Source of the DNA: Aeromonas lacus
Lineage (GTDB): Bacteria > Pseudomonadota > Gammaproteobacteria > Enterobacterales > Aeromonadaceae
Length of the DNA stretch: 49,446 nt
Assembly (NCBI RefSeq): GCF_000764665.1
Contig: NZ_JRGM01000175.1
Coordinates: 1-49,446 of the forward strand
Direction: 5' to 3'
Positions 28,045 to 37,342 of this stretch are shown here, one piece after another (position 1 is the stretch's first letter; each line of letters opens with the position of its first letter). Position numbers and translations under genes: made by a program. The notes beneath the pieces are model-generated. The model was not told the origin of the DNA. It was given only the letters and a program-made list of their open reading frames with translations, and ran no database searches.

Positions 28045-28075
28045 AAGGCCGGGTAGATACCCGGCCTTGTTATTT
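28045..28075 (+). terminator. Attenuating hairpin between recA and recX
   Basis: A 10-bp perfect stem AAGGCCGGGT / ACCCGGCCTT with an AGAT loop, followed by a weak T-rich tail (GTTATTT). The recX ATG codons (28076, 28079) lie immediately after it. It should end most recA transcripts and let a few read into recX, as known for E. coli. Confidence 0.85.
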
Positions 28076-28588
28076 ATGATGGTTGATGAATCCGTTACCG
28101 AACCGGTTGAGCCCGCCGAGCCGACCTTTGCCGAACAGCTGGCCGCTGCCCGCGGCTATGCCATGCGAAGTCTGGCCCGCCGCGAGAGTGCCGAGTCGGA
28201 GCTGGCCAGACGCCTGCGCCAGCAGGGCTATCAGGAAGAGGTGATCGAGGCGGTGGTCGACTACTGCCGCGGTTACAACTGGGTCAATGACGAGCGCTAT
28301 GGTGCCATGGCGGTGCGGGCTGGTGCCGCCAAGGGACATGGCCCGCTCAAGATCCGTTTCGACCTGCGTCGCAAGGGGCTGGACGATGGCCAGATCGATG
28401 CTGCTTTCGAGCAACCCGAGCTGGACTGGTTCGAGCTCGCCCTCGAACTGCTGGAGCGACGGGCCAAAATAGCCGACCTAGCTGACTTCAAGCTGCGGAT
28501 GAAGTGGCTCAAATATCTGCTGGGGCGCGGCTTTACCCAGGATCAGGCGCGTTATGCCATCTCGGCCCTGCAGGAGCGGGAGGAGTAA
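28076..28588 (+). CDS. recX: RecA regulator RecX
   Basis: 170 residues. Binds RecA filaments and limits their activity. The three-helix repeats of RecX are visible: [34 protein letters not shown] (about 28-61), a central [35 protein letters not shown] and a C-terminal [14 protein letters not shown] repeat. A Glu/Pro-rich N-terminal tail precedes them. There is no Shine-Dalgarno site since the start abuts the recA hairpin, so translation should be weak. Confidence 0.93.
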   Translation: MMVDESVTEPVEPAEPTFAEQLAAARGYAMRSLARRESAESELARRLRQQGYQEEVIEAVVDYCRGYNWVNDERYGAMAVRAGAAKGHGPLKIRFDLRRKGLDDGQIDAAFEQPELDWFELALELLERRAKIADLADFKLRMKWLKYLLGRGFTQDQARYAISALQEREE

Positions 28589-28883
28589 CGCCACTGCGTG
28601 GCAAAAGTCGTTTCACCTCTCCTTGTGGCAGGTTTTTCCTGCCGGCTCAGTAGCTTGCGCACACAATCCCGAAAAAACGGCCTTTTGTTCATCTCATCCC
28701 TCTTTATGCGCTGCTTTTTTGCCTCTCGACAGTGAAAAAAGCCACTGTGGGCGGTGCCGCTCTTTTCTGGCCCGTTTATGTGCGCTTTTTCGCCCGTGGC
28801 GGCCCTGTCCGTTTTACTTTACCCCGCAGAAAACTTACATTAATGCGGTTAAAAGTCCGTATTCGAATCAAGCAGGATTTTCC

Positions 28884-31508
28884 ATGTATATGTCCACGTC
28901 AGAGATTCGCGCTGCGTTTCTCGAGTATTTCCGTTCCCAGGGGCACCAGGTTGTCTCCTCCAGCTCGCTGGTACCGCATAACGACCCGACCCTGTTGTTT
29001 ACCAATGCGGGTATGAACCAGTTCAAGGACGTGTTCCTTGGCGCAGACAAGCGTGCATACAATCGCGCGACGACTTCCCAGCGTTGCGTGCGTGCCGGTG
29101 GTAAGCACAACGATCTGGAAAACGTCGGCTATACCGCTCGTCACCACACCTTCTTTGAAATGCTGGGTAACTTCAGCTTCGGTGACTACTTCAAACAGGA
29201 TGCCATCAAGTTTGCATGGGGTTTCCTGACCGAGGTGCTGCAGCTGCCGAAAGAGCGCCTGCTGGTAACCGTCTACGCGACTGACGATGAAGCTTTCGAC
29301 ATCTGGGAAAAAGAGGTCGGTGTTCCGGCTGATCGCATCGTGCGCATCGGTGACAACAAGGGCGCCCCTTACGCCTCCGACAACTTCTGGGCGATGGGTG
29401 ATACCGGCCCGTGCGGTCCCTGCACCGAGATCTTCTATGACCACGGCGATCACATCTGGGGTGGCCGTCCCGGCTCACCGGAAGAGGATGGCGACCGTTT
29501 CATCGAGATCTGGAACGTGGTCTTCATGCAGTTCAACCGTCAGGCTGACGGCACCATGGAGCCGCTGCCGCGTCCGTCCGTGGATACCGGCATGGGTCTG
29601 GAGCGTATCTCCGCTATCATGCAGGGTGTCCACTCCAACTACGAAATCGACATCTTCCAGGCGCTGATCAAGAAAGCGGCCGAGATTGTCGGCACCACAG
29701 ATCTGAGCAACCAGTCTCTGCGCGTCATCGCTGACCACATCCGCTCCTGCGCCTTCCTGGTGGCAGATGGCGTGATGCCGTCCAACGAAGGTCGTGGCTA
29801 TGTGCTGCGTCGCATCATCCGCCGCGCCGTGCGTCATGGTCGCAAGCTGGGCGCTACCGATGTCTTCTTCTACAAACTGGCTGCCGAGCTGGCAGTGCAG
29901 ATGAAGGATGTCGCTGCCGAGCTGATCGCCCAGCTGCCGCTGGTCGAGCGCGTGCTGCGCATTGAAGAGGAGCAGTTCGTCCGCACTCTGGATCGCGGTC
30001 TGCTGCTGCTGGAAGACGCTCTGGCCAACCTGGGCGATGCCAAGGTTATTCCGGGCGAAGTGGTGTTCAAGCTCTATGACACTTACGGCTTCCCGGCCGA
30101 CCTGACTGCCGACGTGGTGCGCGAGCGCGAGATCGGCATCGACGAAGAGGGCTTCAAGGCCGAGATGGAGAAGCAGCGTGCTCGTGCCAAGGAAGCGTCC
30201 AGTTTCGGCGTGAACTACAACGAGATGCTCAAGCTCGATTTCGAAACCCCCTTCACCGGTTACAAGACCCTGAGCGAGCGCACTCGCGTGGTCGGTATCT
30301 ACAAGGGTGTGGAAGAGGTGAGCGGTCTTATCGCCGGTGACGAAGCGGTCATCGTGCTGGAAGAGACCCCCTTCTACGCCGAGTCCGGCGGCCAGATTGG
30401 CGACAGCGGTACCCTGAAAGTGGACGACGGCATCTTTGCCGTGACTGACACCCTGAAAGCGGGCAAGGCGATCATCCACAAGGGTTATATGGAGCTGGGC
30501 ACCCTGGAGAAAGGGGCCGAGGTTGAGGCCGTGGTAGACGCTGACCGTCGTCAGGCCATCGCCCTGAACCACTCCGTGACTCACCTGCTGCACGCTGCCC
30601 TGCGTCAGGCACTGGGCGAGCATGTCACCCAGAAAGGTTCTCTGGTTGGGGCCGAGCGCATGCGTTTCGACTTCTCCCACTTCGAGGGGCTGACCATGGC
30701 GACCATTCGCCGGGTCGAGGAGCTGGTCAACAACCAGATCCGCGCCAACCACGAAATCACCACCCAGCTGATGGATCTGGAAGCGGCCAAGTCCGCCGGT
30801 GCCATGGCGCTGTTTGGTGAAAAATATGAAGATGACGTGCGCGTGGTGCGCATGGGCGACTACTCCACCGAGCTGTGCGGCGGTACTCACGCCAAGCGCA
30901 CCGGCGATATCGGCTTCTTCAAGATCATCGCCGAGAGCGGTATCGCAGCTGGCGTGCGCCGTATCGAAGCGGTGACCGGCAAAGCGGCCATCGACTTCAT
31001 GCATCAGGTTGGCGAGCAGATCGAAGAGGCTGCTGCCCTGGTGAAAGGCGACCAATTCTGCATCGCCGACAAGGTTCGCCAGATGCTGGACAAGGCCAAG
31101 ATGATGGAGCGCGAGCTGGAGCAGCTCAAGGCCAAGTTGGCCGCTCAGGCCGGTAACGACCTGCTGGGTCAGGTGATCGAGATCAACGGTCAGAAGGTGC
31201 TGGTTGCAGCGCTGGAAGGGGCCGATCCGAAATCCCTGCGCGGCATGCTGGACGAGCTGAAGAACCAGATGAAGTCCGGTGTTGTGCTGCTGGCAACCTG
31301 TGCCGACGGCAAGGTCAACCTGATCGCCGGTGTCACCAACGACCTGACCGGCAAGGTCAAGGCCGGTGAGCTGGTCAATCTGGTTGCCCAGCAGGTGGGT
31401 GGCAAGGGCGGTGGCCGTCCGGACATGGCACAGGCGGGTGGTACCCAGCCTGAGGCGGTGACGGCAGCGCTGCAATCCGTTCACTCCTGGCTGGAAGAGC
31501 GCCTGTAA
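28884..31508 (+). CDS. alaS: Alanyl-tRNA synthetase
   Basis: 874 residues, matching the 876 of E. coli. The class II catalytic core is at the N-terminus ([49 protein letters not shown]), the editing domain carries the zinc motif HSVTHLLH and, further on, [13 protein letters not shown], and a coiled-coil plus DHH-type C-Ala domain follows. The ATG at 28884 has AGGA upstream; ATG at 28890 is possible. About 295 bp of T-rich sequence upstream holds the promoter but no gene. Confidence 0.98.
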   Translation: MYMSTSEIRAAFLEYFRSQGHQVVSSSSLVPHNDPTLLFTNAGMNQFKDVFLGADKRAYNRATTSQRCVRAGGKHNDLENVGYTARHHTFFEMLGNFSFGDYFKQDAIKFAWGFLTEVLQLPKERLLVTVYATDDEAFDIWEKEVGVPADRIVRIGDNKGAPYASDNFWAMGDTGPCGPCTEIFYDHGDHIWGGRPGSPEEDGDRFIEIWNVVFMQFNRQADGTMEPLPRPSVDTGMGLERISAIMQGVHSNYEIDIFQALIKKAAEIVGTTDLSNQSLRVIADHIRSCAFLVADGVMPSNEGRGYVLRRIIRRAVRHGRKLGATDVFFYKLAAELAVQMKDVAAELIAQLPLVERVLRIEEEQFVRTLDRGLLLLEDALANLGDAKVIPGEVVFKLYDTYGFPADLTADVVREREIGIDEEGFKAEMEKQRARAKEASSFGVNYNEMLKLDFETPFTGYKTLSERTRVVGIYKGVEEVSGLIAGDEAVIVLEETPFYAESGGQIGDSGTLKVDDGIFAVTDTLKAGKAIIHKGYMELGTLEKGAEVEAVVDADRRQAIALNHSVTHLLHAALRQALGEHVTQKGSLVGAERMRFDFSHFEGLTMATIRRVEELVNNQIRANHEITTQLMDLEAAKSAGAMALFGEKYEDDVRVVRMGDYSTELCGGTHAKRTGDIGFFKIIAESGIAAGVRRIEAVTGKAAIDFMHQVGEQIEEAAALVKGDQFCIADKVRQMLDKAKMMERELEQLKAKLAAQAGNDLLGQVIEINGQKVLVAALEGADPKSLRGMLDELKNQMKSGVVLLATCADGKVNLIAGVTNDLTGKVKAGELVNLVAQQVGGKGGGRPDMAQAGGTQPEAVTAALQSVHSWLEERL

Positions 31509-31524
31509 TCGGGCGAGGTGATCT

Positions 31525-32763
31525 GTGGCACTCTATGTACAGAAGTACGGCGGCACCTCGGTCGGCACATTGGAGCGGATCGAGGCAGTAGCTGAGCGGG
31601 TCGAGCAGACCCGCGCCCAGGGACACGACGTGGTGGTGGTGGTCTCCGCCATGTCGGGCGAAACCAACCGGTTGCTGGGCATGGCCCAGCAGCTGGATCC
31701 TGATGCCAACCGGCGTGAGATGGATGTACTGGTCTCCACCGGTGAGCAGGTCACCATAGCGCTGCTGGCCATCGCGTTGAACAAACGCGGTTGCCCGGCG
31801 GTCTCGATGACTGGCGATCAGGTACGGATTCATACCGATTCCGCCTATGGCAAGGCGCGCATCACTCACATCGACACCGAGCTGGTTCATGCTGAACTGG
31901 CTGCGGGCAAGGTGGTGGTGATCGCCGGTTTCCAGGGCCGTGACGAGCATAACGCCATCACGACGCTGGGCCGCGGCGGCTCGGATACCACGGCGGTTGC
32001 CGTGGCGGCGGCCATCAAGGCCGATGAGTGCCAGATCTTTACCGATGTGGATGGGGTATACACCACGGATCCGCGCATCGAGCCCAAGGCTCGTCGTCTC
32101 GACACCATCACCTTCGAGGAGATGCTGGAGATGGCCAGTCTCGGTGCCAAGGTGCTGCAGATCCGCTCGGTGGAGTTTGCGGGCAAGTACCGCGTCCCGC
32201 TGCGGGTGCTGTCGAGCTTTGTCGACGGAGAGGGAACCTTAATCACATATGGAGGTGAGAGGATGGAAGCTCCCCTGGTATCCGGGATCGCTTTTAACCG
32301 CAACGAGGCCAGCCTGACCATTCTGGGTGTGCCGGACAGACCGACCGTGGCTGCGCAGATCCTGAATCCGATCAGCGACGCCAACATTGATGTCGACATG
32401 ATTGTGCAAAATACCCTGGGAGATGGCACCGCCGACTTCACCTTCACGGTGAATCGTGACGACTACCGCCGTGCCCGTGCGCTGCTGGAGGAGACCGCGA
32501 CTGCGCTTGGCGCCTCCTGCGTGCAGGGGAATGGCGAGATTGCCAAGGTCTCCATTGTCGGTGTCGGCATGTGGAACCATCCCGGTGTTGCGCGCACCAT
32601 GTTCAAGGTATTGGGCGAGGAGGGGATCAACATGCAGTTGATTTCGACCTCTGAAATCAAAATCTCGGTGGTGATTGACGAGAAGTATCTGGAGCTGGCG
32701 GTGCGGGCCCTGCACGCCGCTTTTGGATTGGATCAAGCGCCCCAAGAGCAGCCTTTGGGCTAA
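31525..32763 (+). CDS. lysC: Aspartokinase (lysine-sensitive type)
   Basis: 412 residues. Phosphorylates aspartate, the first step to lysine, threonine and methionine. The N-terminal kinase domain (KYGGTSVG at 7-14, [33 protein letters not shown]) is followed from about 250 by two ACT domains. It starts at GTG 31525 with GAGGTGA upstream. It follows alaS by 16 nt, so likely co-transcribed. Only the alpha/beta class of aspartokinase has this length. An in-frame internal start at 32263 would give a separate beta subunit. Confidence 0.95.
   Translation: MALYVQKYGGTSVGTLERIEAVAERVEQTRAQGHDVVVVVSAMSGETNRLLGMAQQLDPDANRREMDVLVSTGEQVTIALLAIALNKRGCPAVSMTGDQVRIHTDSAYGKARITHIDTELVHAELAAGKVVVIAGFQGRDEHNAITTLGRGGSDTTAVAVAAAIKADECQIFTDVDGVYTTDPRIEPKARRLDTITFEEMLEMASLGAKVLQIRSVEFAGKYRVPLRVLSSFVDGEGTLITYGGERMEAPLVSGIAFNRNEASLTILGVPDRPTVAAQILNPISDANIDVDMIVQNTLGDGTADFTFTVNRDDYRRARALLEETATALGASCVQGNGEIAKVSIVGVGMWNHPGVARTMFKVLGEEGINMQLISTSEIKISVVIDEKYLELAVRALHAAFGLDQAPQEQPLG
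32263..32763 (+). CDS. Predicted aspartokinase beta subunit from an internal start
   Basis: An in-frame ATG at codon 247 of lysC has a near-perfect ribosome site (GGAGGT at 32251-32256, 6 nt upstream) inside the coding sequence. It would yield a 166-residue protein holding just the ACT regulatory domains. Alpha2beta2 aspartokinases made this way are known in Bacillus subtilis and Corynebacterium. That the internal start is used here is inferred from the ribosome site and the position. Confidence 0.7.
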   Translation: MEAPLVSGIAFNRNEASLTILGVPDRPTVAAQILNPISDANIDVDMIVQNTLGDGTADFTFTVNRDDYRRARALLEETATALGASCVQGNGEIAKVSIVGVGMWNHPGVARTMFKVLGEEGINMQLISTSEIKISVVIDEKYLELAVRALHAAFGLDQAPQEQPLG

Positions 32764-32866
32764 CAATCGCTGATTGATTTAGTTTCAACCATTTACCATA
32801 TCGGTATCTTTGTAAGATAATGTCGCATATCGATATAAAAACAAAACAGGATACAGGAGCAAGCGA

Positions 32867-33055
32867 ATGCTTATTTTGACTCGTCGTGTAGGGGAAACCC
32901 TGATGATTGGTGATGAAGTGACTGTCACCGTACTGGGCGTTAAAGGTAACCAGGTCCGTATCGGTGTTAACGCGCCGAAAGAGGTCTCCGTACACCGTGA
33001 AGAGATCTACCAGCGCATCCAGGCTGAGAAAGTTCCGGGTCAATCCGGCTTCTAA
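32867..33055 (+). CDS. csrA: Carbon storage regulator CsrA
   Basis: 62 residues. A homodimeric RNA-binding protein that blocks or stabilises target mRNAs at GGA motifs. The sequence [18 protein letters not shown] and [20 protein letters not shown] are nearly identical to the enteric protein, with the critical Arg44 region (VHREE) intact. The leader ends ACAGGATACAGGAGCAAGCG, with two GGA motifs of which one is the ribosome site, suggesting autoregulation. A likely -10 box (TAAGAT) is upstream. Confidence 0.98.
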   Translation: MLILTRRVGETLMIGDEVTVTVLGVKGNQVRIGVNAPKEVSVHREEIYQRIQAEKVPGQSGF

Positions 33056-33075
33056 GCGGCTTTAATGGCTGTGAC

Positions 33076-33109
33076 AAGGCGACACCTCATGTGTCGCCTT
33101 TTGTTTTTT
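33076..33109 (+). terminator. csrA terminator
   Basis: A 10-bp perfect stem AAGGCGACAC / GTGTCGCCTT with a CTCAT loop, then TTGTTTTTT. Confidence 0.95.
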
Positions 33110-33228
33110 AAGGCCAGGCAAAACCGCGCTGCAAGGTGCAAAAGAGCGGGATAAGTGTCGATATTGTTTGAATATTCCACGCTTTGGCCAAATGCTGAGC
33201 GAACACGCTTTTTTCTCCAAAAAAGTGT

Positions 33229-33256
33229 TTGACTAAAAATCCCTGTGAAGTATTAT
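33229..33256 (+). promoter_or_regulatory. Promoter of the Ser-Arg tRNA cluster
   Basis: TTGACT (33229-33234) and TATTAT (33251-33256) with a 16-bp spacer and a G+C-rich discriminator (CAGCCCCGC). That discriminator is typical of stable-RNA promoters under stringent control. It lies 14 nt before tRNA-Ser. Confidence 0.8.
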
Positions 33257-33269
33257 CAGCCCCGCAAAC

Positions 33270-33362
33270 GGAGAGGTGGCCGAGAGGCTGAAGGCGCTCC
33301 CCTGCTAAGGGAGTATGCGGCTTATACCCGCATCGGGGGTTCGAATCCCCCCTTCTCCGCCA
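33270..33362 (+). tRNA. tRNA-Ser (anticodon GCT)
   Basis: 93 nt with the long variable arm of serine tRNAs, acceptor GGAGAGG / CTTCTCC (one G-T pair), discriminator G and encoded CCA. The anticodon loop CTGCTAA gives GCT. Confidence 0.97.
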
Positions 33363-33366
33363 TTTT

Positions 33367-33443
33367 GCGCCCGTAGCTCAGCTGGATAGAGTACCTGGCT
33401 ACGAACCAGGTGGTCAGAGGTTCGAATCCTCTCGGGCGCACCA
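33367..33443 (+). tRNA. tRNA-Arg (anticodon ACG), copy 1
   Basis: 77 nt with a GCGCCCG / CGGGCGC acceptor stem, discriminator A, encoded CCA and anticodon loop CTACGAA. It lies 4 nt after tRNA-Ser. The A34 should be converted to inosine to read CGU, CGC and CGA. Confidence 0.97.
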
Positions 33444-33490
33444 TATTCGACTCTTTGGAGTCATGTGTTGACCATCAGCAAGTCAGCACT

Positions 33491-33522
33491 AAAAAAGGCT
33501 TACTGTTGAGTAAGCTTTTTTT
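33491..33522 (+). terminator. Terminator-like hairpin inside the tRNA cluster
   Basis: GCTTAC / GTAAGC stem extended by A- and T-runs (AAAAAAG.../...CTTTTTTT). It separates tRNA-Arg copy 1 from copies 2-5, whose first member starts just 16 nt later with no room for a promoter. Confidence 0.75.
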
Positions 33523-33538
33523 ATCGTTTGAAAACAGG

Positions 33539-33615
33539 GCGCCCGTAGCTCAGCTGGATAGAGTACCTGGCTACGAACCAGGTGGTCAGAGGTTCGAATC
33601 CTCTCGGGCGCACCA
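33539..33615 (+). tRNA. tRNA-Arg (anticodon ACG), copy 2
   Basis: Identical to copy 1 in all 77 positions, with encoded CCA. Confidence 0.97.
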
Positions 33616-33641
33616 TTTCAAACAAATACAATGATTTATGA

Positions 33642-33718
33642 GCGCCCGTAGCTCAGCTGGATAGAGTACCTGGCTACGAACCAGGTGGTCAGAGGTTCGA
33701 ATCCTCTCGGGCGCACCA
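33642..33718 (+). tRNA. tRNA-Arg (anticodon ACG), copy 3
   Basis: Identical to copy 1. The repeat period to copy 2 is 103 bp and the spacer ends AATGATTTATGA. Confidence 0.97.
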
Positions 33719-33745
33719 TGTTTCAAGCAGTGCAACAATTTATGA

Positions 33746-33822
33746 GCGCCCGTAGCTCAGCTGGATAGAGTACCTGGCTACGAACCAGGTGGTCAGAGGT
33801 TCGAATCCTCTCGGGCGCACCA
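33746..33822 (+). tRNA. tRNA-Arg (anticodon ACG), copy 4
   Basis: Identical to copy 1. The period is 104 bp and the spacer (TTTCAAGCAGTGCAACAATT) is closely related to the one following it. Confidence 0.97.
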
Positions 33823-33849
33823 TATCTCAAGCAGTGCTACAAGTTGTGA

Positions 33850-33926
33850 GCGCCCGTAGCTCAGCTGGATAGAGTACCTGGCTACGAACCAGGTGGTCAG
33901 AGGTTCGAATCCTCTCGGGCGCACCA
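33850..33926 (+). tRNA. tRNA-Arg (anticodon ACG), copy 5
   Basis: Identical to copy 1 and last of the tandem array; followed by a terminator. Confidence 0.97.
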
Positions 33927-33931
33927 TACAG

Positions 33932-33964
33932 ACAGCCTCGACTTCGGTAGGGGCTGTTTTTTTA
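33932..33964 (+). terminator. Terminator of the tRNA cluster
   Basis: ACAGCC / GGCTGT stem with an inner C-G pair around a CTTCGG-type loop region, then seven T. Confidence 0.88.
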
Positions 33965-34195
33965 TGGGTATTTTTCACCCTCTATCCATCTCGCTTGTTC
34001 CCGCTAATGGTGCTGCAACGGCCTCTTCCCAGCTTGCTGCAACACCCGTATTCCCACTTCTTCCTGCCCGTTGCCCCTCGTTAGCCTACAGCGTCAAAAC
34101 CTCGCTGTTTGCAGTGGTTTATCTTGCATGCGTGGATACCTGGTCACTACCGCCAAATGCCTTATAACGCGCTCCTGCGCGGTTTGGCGGCAATA
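33965..34195. other. Non-coding stretch with a long inverted repeat
   Basis: No credible gene. Near its end, CCGCCAAA (34150-34157) and TTTGGCGG (34183-34190) form 8-bp arms around a loop that itself holds GCGC-TCCT-GCGC. This could be the core of a small RNA or an untranslated structure; no promoter is clear. Confidence 0.45.
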
Positions 34196-34221
34196 AAAAA
34201 GGATGCCGCAGCATCCTTTTT
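34196..34221 (-). terminator. pbpG terminator
   Basis: An 11-bp perfect stem AAAAAGGATGC / GCATCCTTTTT with a CGCA loop, 17 nt beyond the pbpG stop (read leftward, ending in a T-run). Confidence 0.93.
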
Positions 34222-34238
34222 CAGTAGGAGTGATTCAC

Positions 34239-35066
34239 TCAGCTTTTCAGCCATTTGCGAATGCGGTTGGCATCGCCGACCGGGGTGCGCTTGCCCACCG
34301 AGTTGAGCAGCACGATGGCCAGCTCGCGGTTGTCCGGCTTGGCACGCATCACCAGACAGCGGCCCGCTTCATCGGTAAAGCCGGTCTTGGAGAGGCGCAC
34401 ATCCCAATCCGGGTTTTTCACCAGCGGGTTGGTGTTGTTGAACATCAGGCTGTAGGCCGGGGTGCTGAAACGCATCTCGCGGTTCTCGTCCTGAGTGAAC
34501 TGGCGGATCAGCGGCTGGCGATAGGCGGCAGCTACCAGCTTGGCCAGATCCTGCGCGGTCGCGACGTTGCGGGTCGAGAGGCCGGTGGAGTCGTAGAAGT
34601 GGGTATTGCGCATGCCCAGCTGACGGGCCTTGTTGTTCATGGCGCGCACGAAGGCGCTGCGGCCGCCCGGGTAGTGGCGGCCGAGGGCCGAGGCCATCCG
34701 GTTTTCGGAGGACATCAGCGCCAGATGCAGGGCGTCGCGGCGGGTCACCTTGGTACCCATGCGAATGCGCGAGTGGGTGTGCTTGACCCGGTCGATGTCA
34801 TCCTTGTCGACCGTGATGATCTGATCCAGATTCTGCCGTGCTTCCAGCACCACCAGCGCCGTCATCAGCTTGGTGAGGGAGGCGATGGGACGAGCCTTGT
34901 TGGCATTCTTCTGATAAAGGGTCTTGCCCGAGTTGACGTCTACCACCAGTGCGCTTTCCGAGCGTACATCCAGCTTGGCAGGGCTGGGGGCGGCACTCGC
35001 CGCAGGCAATCCCAGCATTCCCATCAAGCCGACAACCAGCGCAACTGCGCGAATCCGACACCGCAT
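34239..35066 (-). CDS. pbpG: D-alanyl-D-alanine endopeptidase, PBP7 type
   Basis: 275 residues. A periplasmic low-molecular-mass penicillin-binding protein that cuts peptidoglycan cross-links. The signal peptide MRCRIRAVALVVGLMGMLGL..ASA is followed by the three active-site motifs of the family: SLTK (Ser63), SEN (120-122) and KTG (227-229). It has no C-terminal PBP5-like domain, so PBP7/PbpG rather than DacA. The ATG at 35066 follows GGAG; a GTG 42 nt upstream is disfavoured. Confidence 0.93.
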   Translation of the reverse strand: MRCRIRAVALVVGLMGMLGLPAASAAPSPAKLDVRSESALVVDVNSGKTLYQKNANKARPIASLTKLMTALVVLEARQNLDQIITVDKDDIDRVKHTHSRIRMGTKVTRRDALHLALMSSENRMASALGRHYPGGRSAFVRAMNNKARQLGMRNTHFYDSTGLSTRNVATAQDLAKLVAAAYRQPLIRQFTQDENREMRFSTPAYSLMFNNTNPLVKNPDWDVRLSKTGFTDEAGRCLVMRAKPDNRELAIVLLNSVGKRTPVGDANRIRKWLKS

Positions 35067-35175
35067 ACTACCGACTCCATTCCCATCGAAAAAAGGCGCT
35101 AGATTCACTCATTTTTGACTGGGCTTTACAAGGGGCGATCGAGACTATTTCTGCGCTTTGCGCAAAAGCGGGATC

Positions 35176-35200
35176 AAAAAAGCCCTCCATGGGAGGGCTC
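35176..35200 (-). terminator. Terminator of the DedA gene
   Basis: Stem AGCCCTCC / GGAGGGCT with an ATG loop. On the leftward strand it is followed by a T-run (the A-run at 35176-35180). Confidence 0.85.
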
Positions 35201-35225
35201 TTCGTGCGGGCTTGGTCAGCCGGCG

Positions 35226-35891
35226 TCAGTTCTGGGTCCGTGTGGCTTTGCGCTTGCTGATCCAGCGCCAGATGAGGGCGATGATGCCACCCACCAGCAG
35301 CACCACCGGCAGGTAGATGATGATGCTGAGGAACTGGGACTGATATTCGGCCGCCAGTTTGGTGTGGCTCAGGTAGTAGCCAAAGCCCACCAGCGGGCAG
35401 ATCCACATGATGGAGCTGATCAGATTGACGATGAGAAAGCGGCCCTGCGGCAGTTCGGTGGCGCCGACTATGTAGGGGTAGGCGGTGCGGACGAAGGCGA
35501 TGTAGCGGGCGGTGATCAGGGTGATGATCCCGTATTTGTCCAGCAGGTAGTAAACCTTCTGCTGGTGCTTCTCTTCCACATGGGAGAGCAACCGGTGGTA
35601 GAGCTGGGTGTGGCCGAGGAAGCGCCCCTGCATGTAGCCGAGCCAGGTGCCGACGAAGGTGGCCATGATCAGCAACGGGATCACCCCGAAGGAGAGCACG
35701 TCCTGATAGATGAGGACGCCGGTCAGGATCAACAGGCTGTCGCCGGGCAGGAAAGCGGTGGGGATAAAGCCATTTTCCAATACCAGAAAGGTCAGTAAGA
35801 CGGCGCAAACCATGAAGGCCATCTTGGGATCGGACAGGGTCACCAGATCCTGATGCATAAAGGCGTGAGCCAGTTGGTAAAACCGCTCCAT
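35226..35891 (-). CDS. DedA-family membrane protein
   Basis: 221 residues. DedA (SNARE-associated/VTT) proteins are inner-membrane proteins linked to lipid-carrier flipping, envelope integrity and proton-motive-force homeostasis. Seen: the FIPTAFLPGDSLLILTG motif (about 42-58), the membrane-reentrant GTWLGYMQGRFLG (about 81-93), the ITARYIAFVRTAYPYIVGA stretch with the key Arg residues (about 127-145), and C-terminal helices with a basic tail. GGAG precedes the start. It lies 18 bp after the CNNM gene and may share its promoter. Confidence 0.92.
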   Translation of the reverse strand: MERFYQLAHAFMHQDLVTLSDPKMAFMVCAVLLTFLVLENGFIPTAFLPGDSLLILTGVLIYQDVLSFGVIPLLIMATFVGTWLGYMQGRFLGHTQLYHRLLSHVEEKHQQKVYYLLDKYGIITLITARYIAFVRTAYPYIVGATELPQGRFLIVNLISSIMWICPLVGFGYYLSHTKLAAEYQSQFLSIIIYLPVVLLVGGIIALIWRWISKRKATRTQN

Positions 35892-35909
35892 ACTTGCAAA
35901 CTCCGCAGG

Positions 35910-37202
35910 TTAGCTGGGTTGATCGGTCAAGGGCATGGCGAGCACCTTGTCGATGCGCAGACCATCCATGTCAACAATTTCCAGTTGCCACTGTTCCAGG
36001 GTCACCAGATCGCCGGTGTGTGGAACACGACCAAGGAGCAGCATGATAAGCCCTCCGAGGGTGTGATAGTGATGTTTTTCTTCTTCCGGCAGGCGAACCA
36101 GCTCCAGACAGTCCTTCAACTCGGGCAGCGGGATCAGGCCATCGAGCAGCCAGCTGCCGTCGGCACGCTGGAATGCCCAGTTGTCCTCGCCATCCTCCTG
36201 CTGGAAATCCCCGGCCAGCGCTTCCAGCAGATCCTGCTGGGTGACCAGCCCCTGCAGCTCGCCATACTCGTCCACCACCATCACCATCTGTTCGCTGTGG
36301 GTGCGGAAGTGGTTGAGCAGCTCGACCCCGTTGAGGGTCTCGGGCAGCAGGCTGCAATCCTGGGTCAGGGCCGCCAGATCGATGGGCTCCCCCTTGATGT
36401 AGGCGTGCAGCACCTTGCTTACGTTGATGACCCCTACCAGATCCGACAGGCTGCCGTCGCAGACCGGGAAGAAGCTGTGACGATACTCCACCAGCCGTTG
36501 CAGGTTGGCCTCCAGCGGCAGCGCCAGATCCAGATAGCGGATATCGCTGCGCGGCACCATCAGGGAGGAGAGGCTGCGTTCGTCTAAACGAAACACGTTG
36601 CGCAGCATGGTGTGTTCGTGATCCTCGATCACCCCGGCTTCCGACCCCTCTACCAGCATGGCATGGATCTCCTCCTCGGTGACGTTGGCGTTGCCATTCT
36701 GGTTGACCCGCAGCAGGCGCAAGGTGGTGTTGGTGGATGCCGACAGCAGCCAGACGAAGGGGCGAGTCATGATGGCAAGCCACAGCATGGGGCGCGCCAC
36801 CATACAGGCGATGCGCTCGGCGCTGAGCTGGCCAAGCCGCTTGGGCACCAGTTCACCGACCACGATGGAGAGGTAGGTTACCCCCACCACCACGATGACG
36901 GTGGCGATAAGTCCGCTGCTCTTGGGGGAGAGTCCCCACTCCTGCAGCCAGAGGGAGAAGGGCTGGGCCAGCAGGGATTCGCCATAGATACCGTTGAGCA
37001 GGCCGATGGAGGTGATGCCGATCTGCACGGCAGAGAGGAAATGAGTCGGGTTTTCGCCCAGTTTGAGTGCGATGGCCGCCGAGCGGCTTCCTTCATTGGC
37101 CAGCTTGCCAAGGCGCGCCTTGCGGGCGGTGACGATGGCAATTTCCGACATGGCGAAGAGGCCGTTAAGCAAGATCAATCCCAACAGGATCAACAGTTCC
37201 AT
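35910..37202 (-). CDS. CNNM/CBS-domain membrane protein (YtfL/CorC family)
   Basis: 430 residues. The N-terminal DUF21 (CNNM) transmembrane domain covers about 1-180 (MELLILLGLILLNGLFAMSEIAI, AVQIGITSIGLLNGIYGE, VGELVPKRLGQ). A CBS pair lies at about 205-335 (VPRSDIRYLDL and MVMVVDEYGELQGLVTQQDLLEALAG) and a CorC/HlyC C-terminal domain at about 345-428. Members are implicated in magnesium or cobalt efflux or its control. It was often called a hemolysin, which is misleading. AGGAG lies 13 nt upstream of the start, rather far. Confidence 0.92.
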   Translation of the reverse strand: MELLILLGLILLNGLFAMSEIAIVTARKARLGKLANEGSRSAAIALKLGENPTHFLSAVQIGITSIGLLNGIYGESLLAQPFSLWLQEWGLSPKSSGLIATVIVVVGVTYLSIVVGELVPKRLGQLSAERIACMVARPMLWLAIMTRPFVWLLSASTNTTLRLLRVNQNGNANVTEEEIHAMLVEGSEAGVIEDHEHTMLRNVFRLDERSLSSLMVPRSDIRYLDLALPLEANLQRLVEYRHSFFPVCDGSLSDLVGVINVSKVLHAYIKGEPIDLAALTQDCSLLPETLNGVELLNHFRTHSEQMVMVVDEYGELQGLVTQQDLLEALAGDFQQEDGEDNWAFQRADGSWLLDGLIPLPELKDCLELVRLPEEEKHHYHTLGGLIMLLLGRVPHTGDLVTLEQWQLEIVDMDGLRIDKVLAMPLTDQPS

Positions 37203-37342
37203 ACTGCAGCTGCACTCCTTGAGTAGAAAATATCGCTGGCAGTGTAATGAATTTGGCGGCGATGTGCTTGTGAAAGCGGGTGATCCTGCTCGCTAATTTG
37301 ATCTCGCAGGGGCAGGGTGTGACGCTGGGGGATGAGAAAAGG

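Noticed and set aside
33367..33926. Regular direct repeats suggesting a CRISPR array
   Set aside because: The 77-bp repeat units are complete tRNA-Arg genes, and the spacers are related to each other.
33410..34084. Short frames with MVRGSNPLGRT/MVRPRGFEPL-like peptides
   Set aside because: They are translations of tRNA-Arg genes, a familiar annotation artefact.
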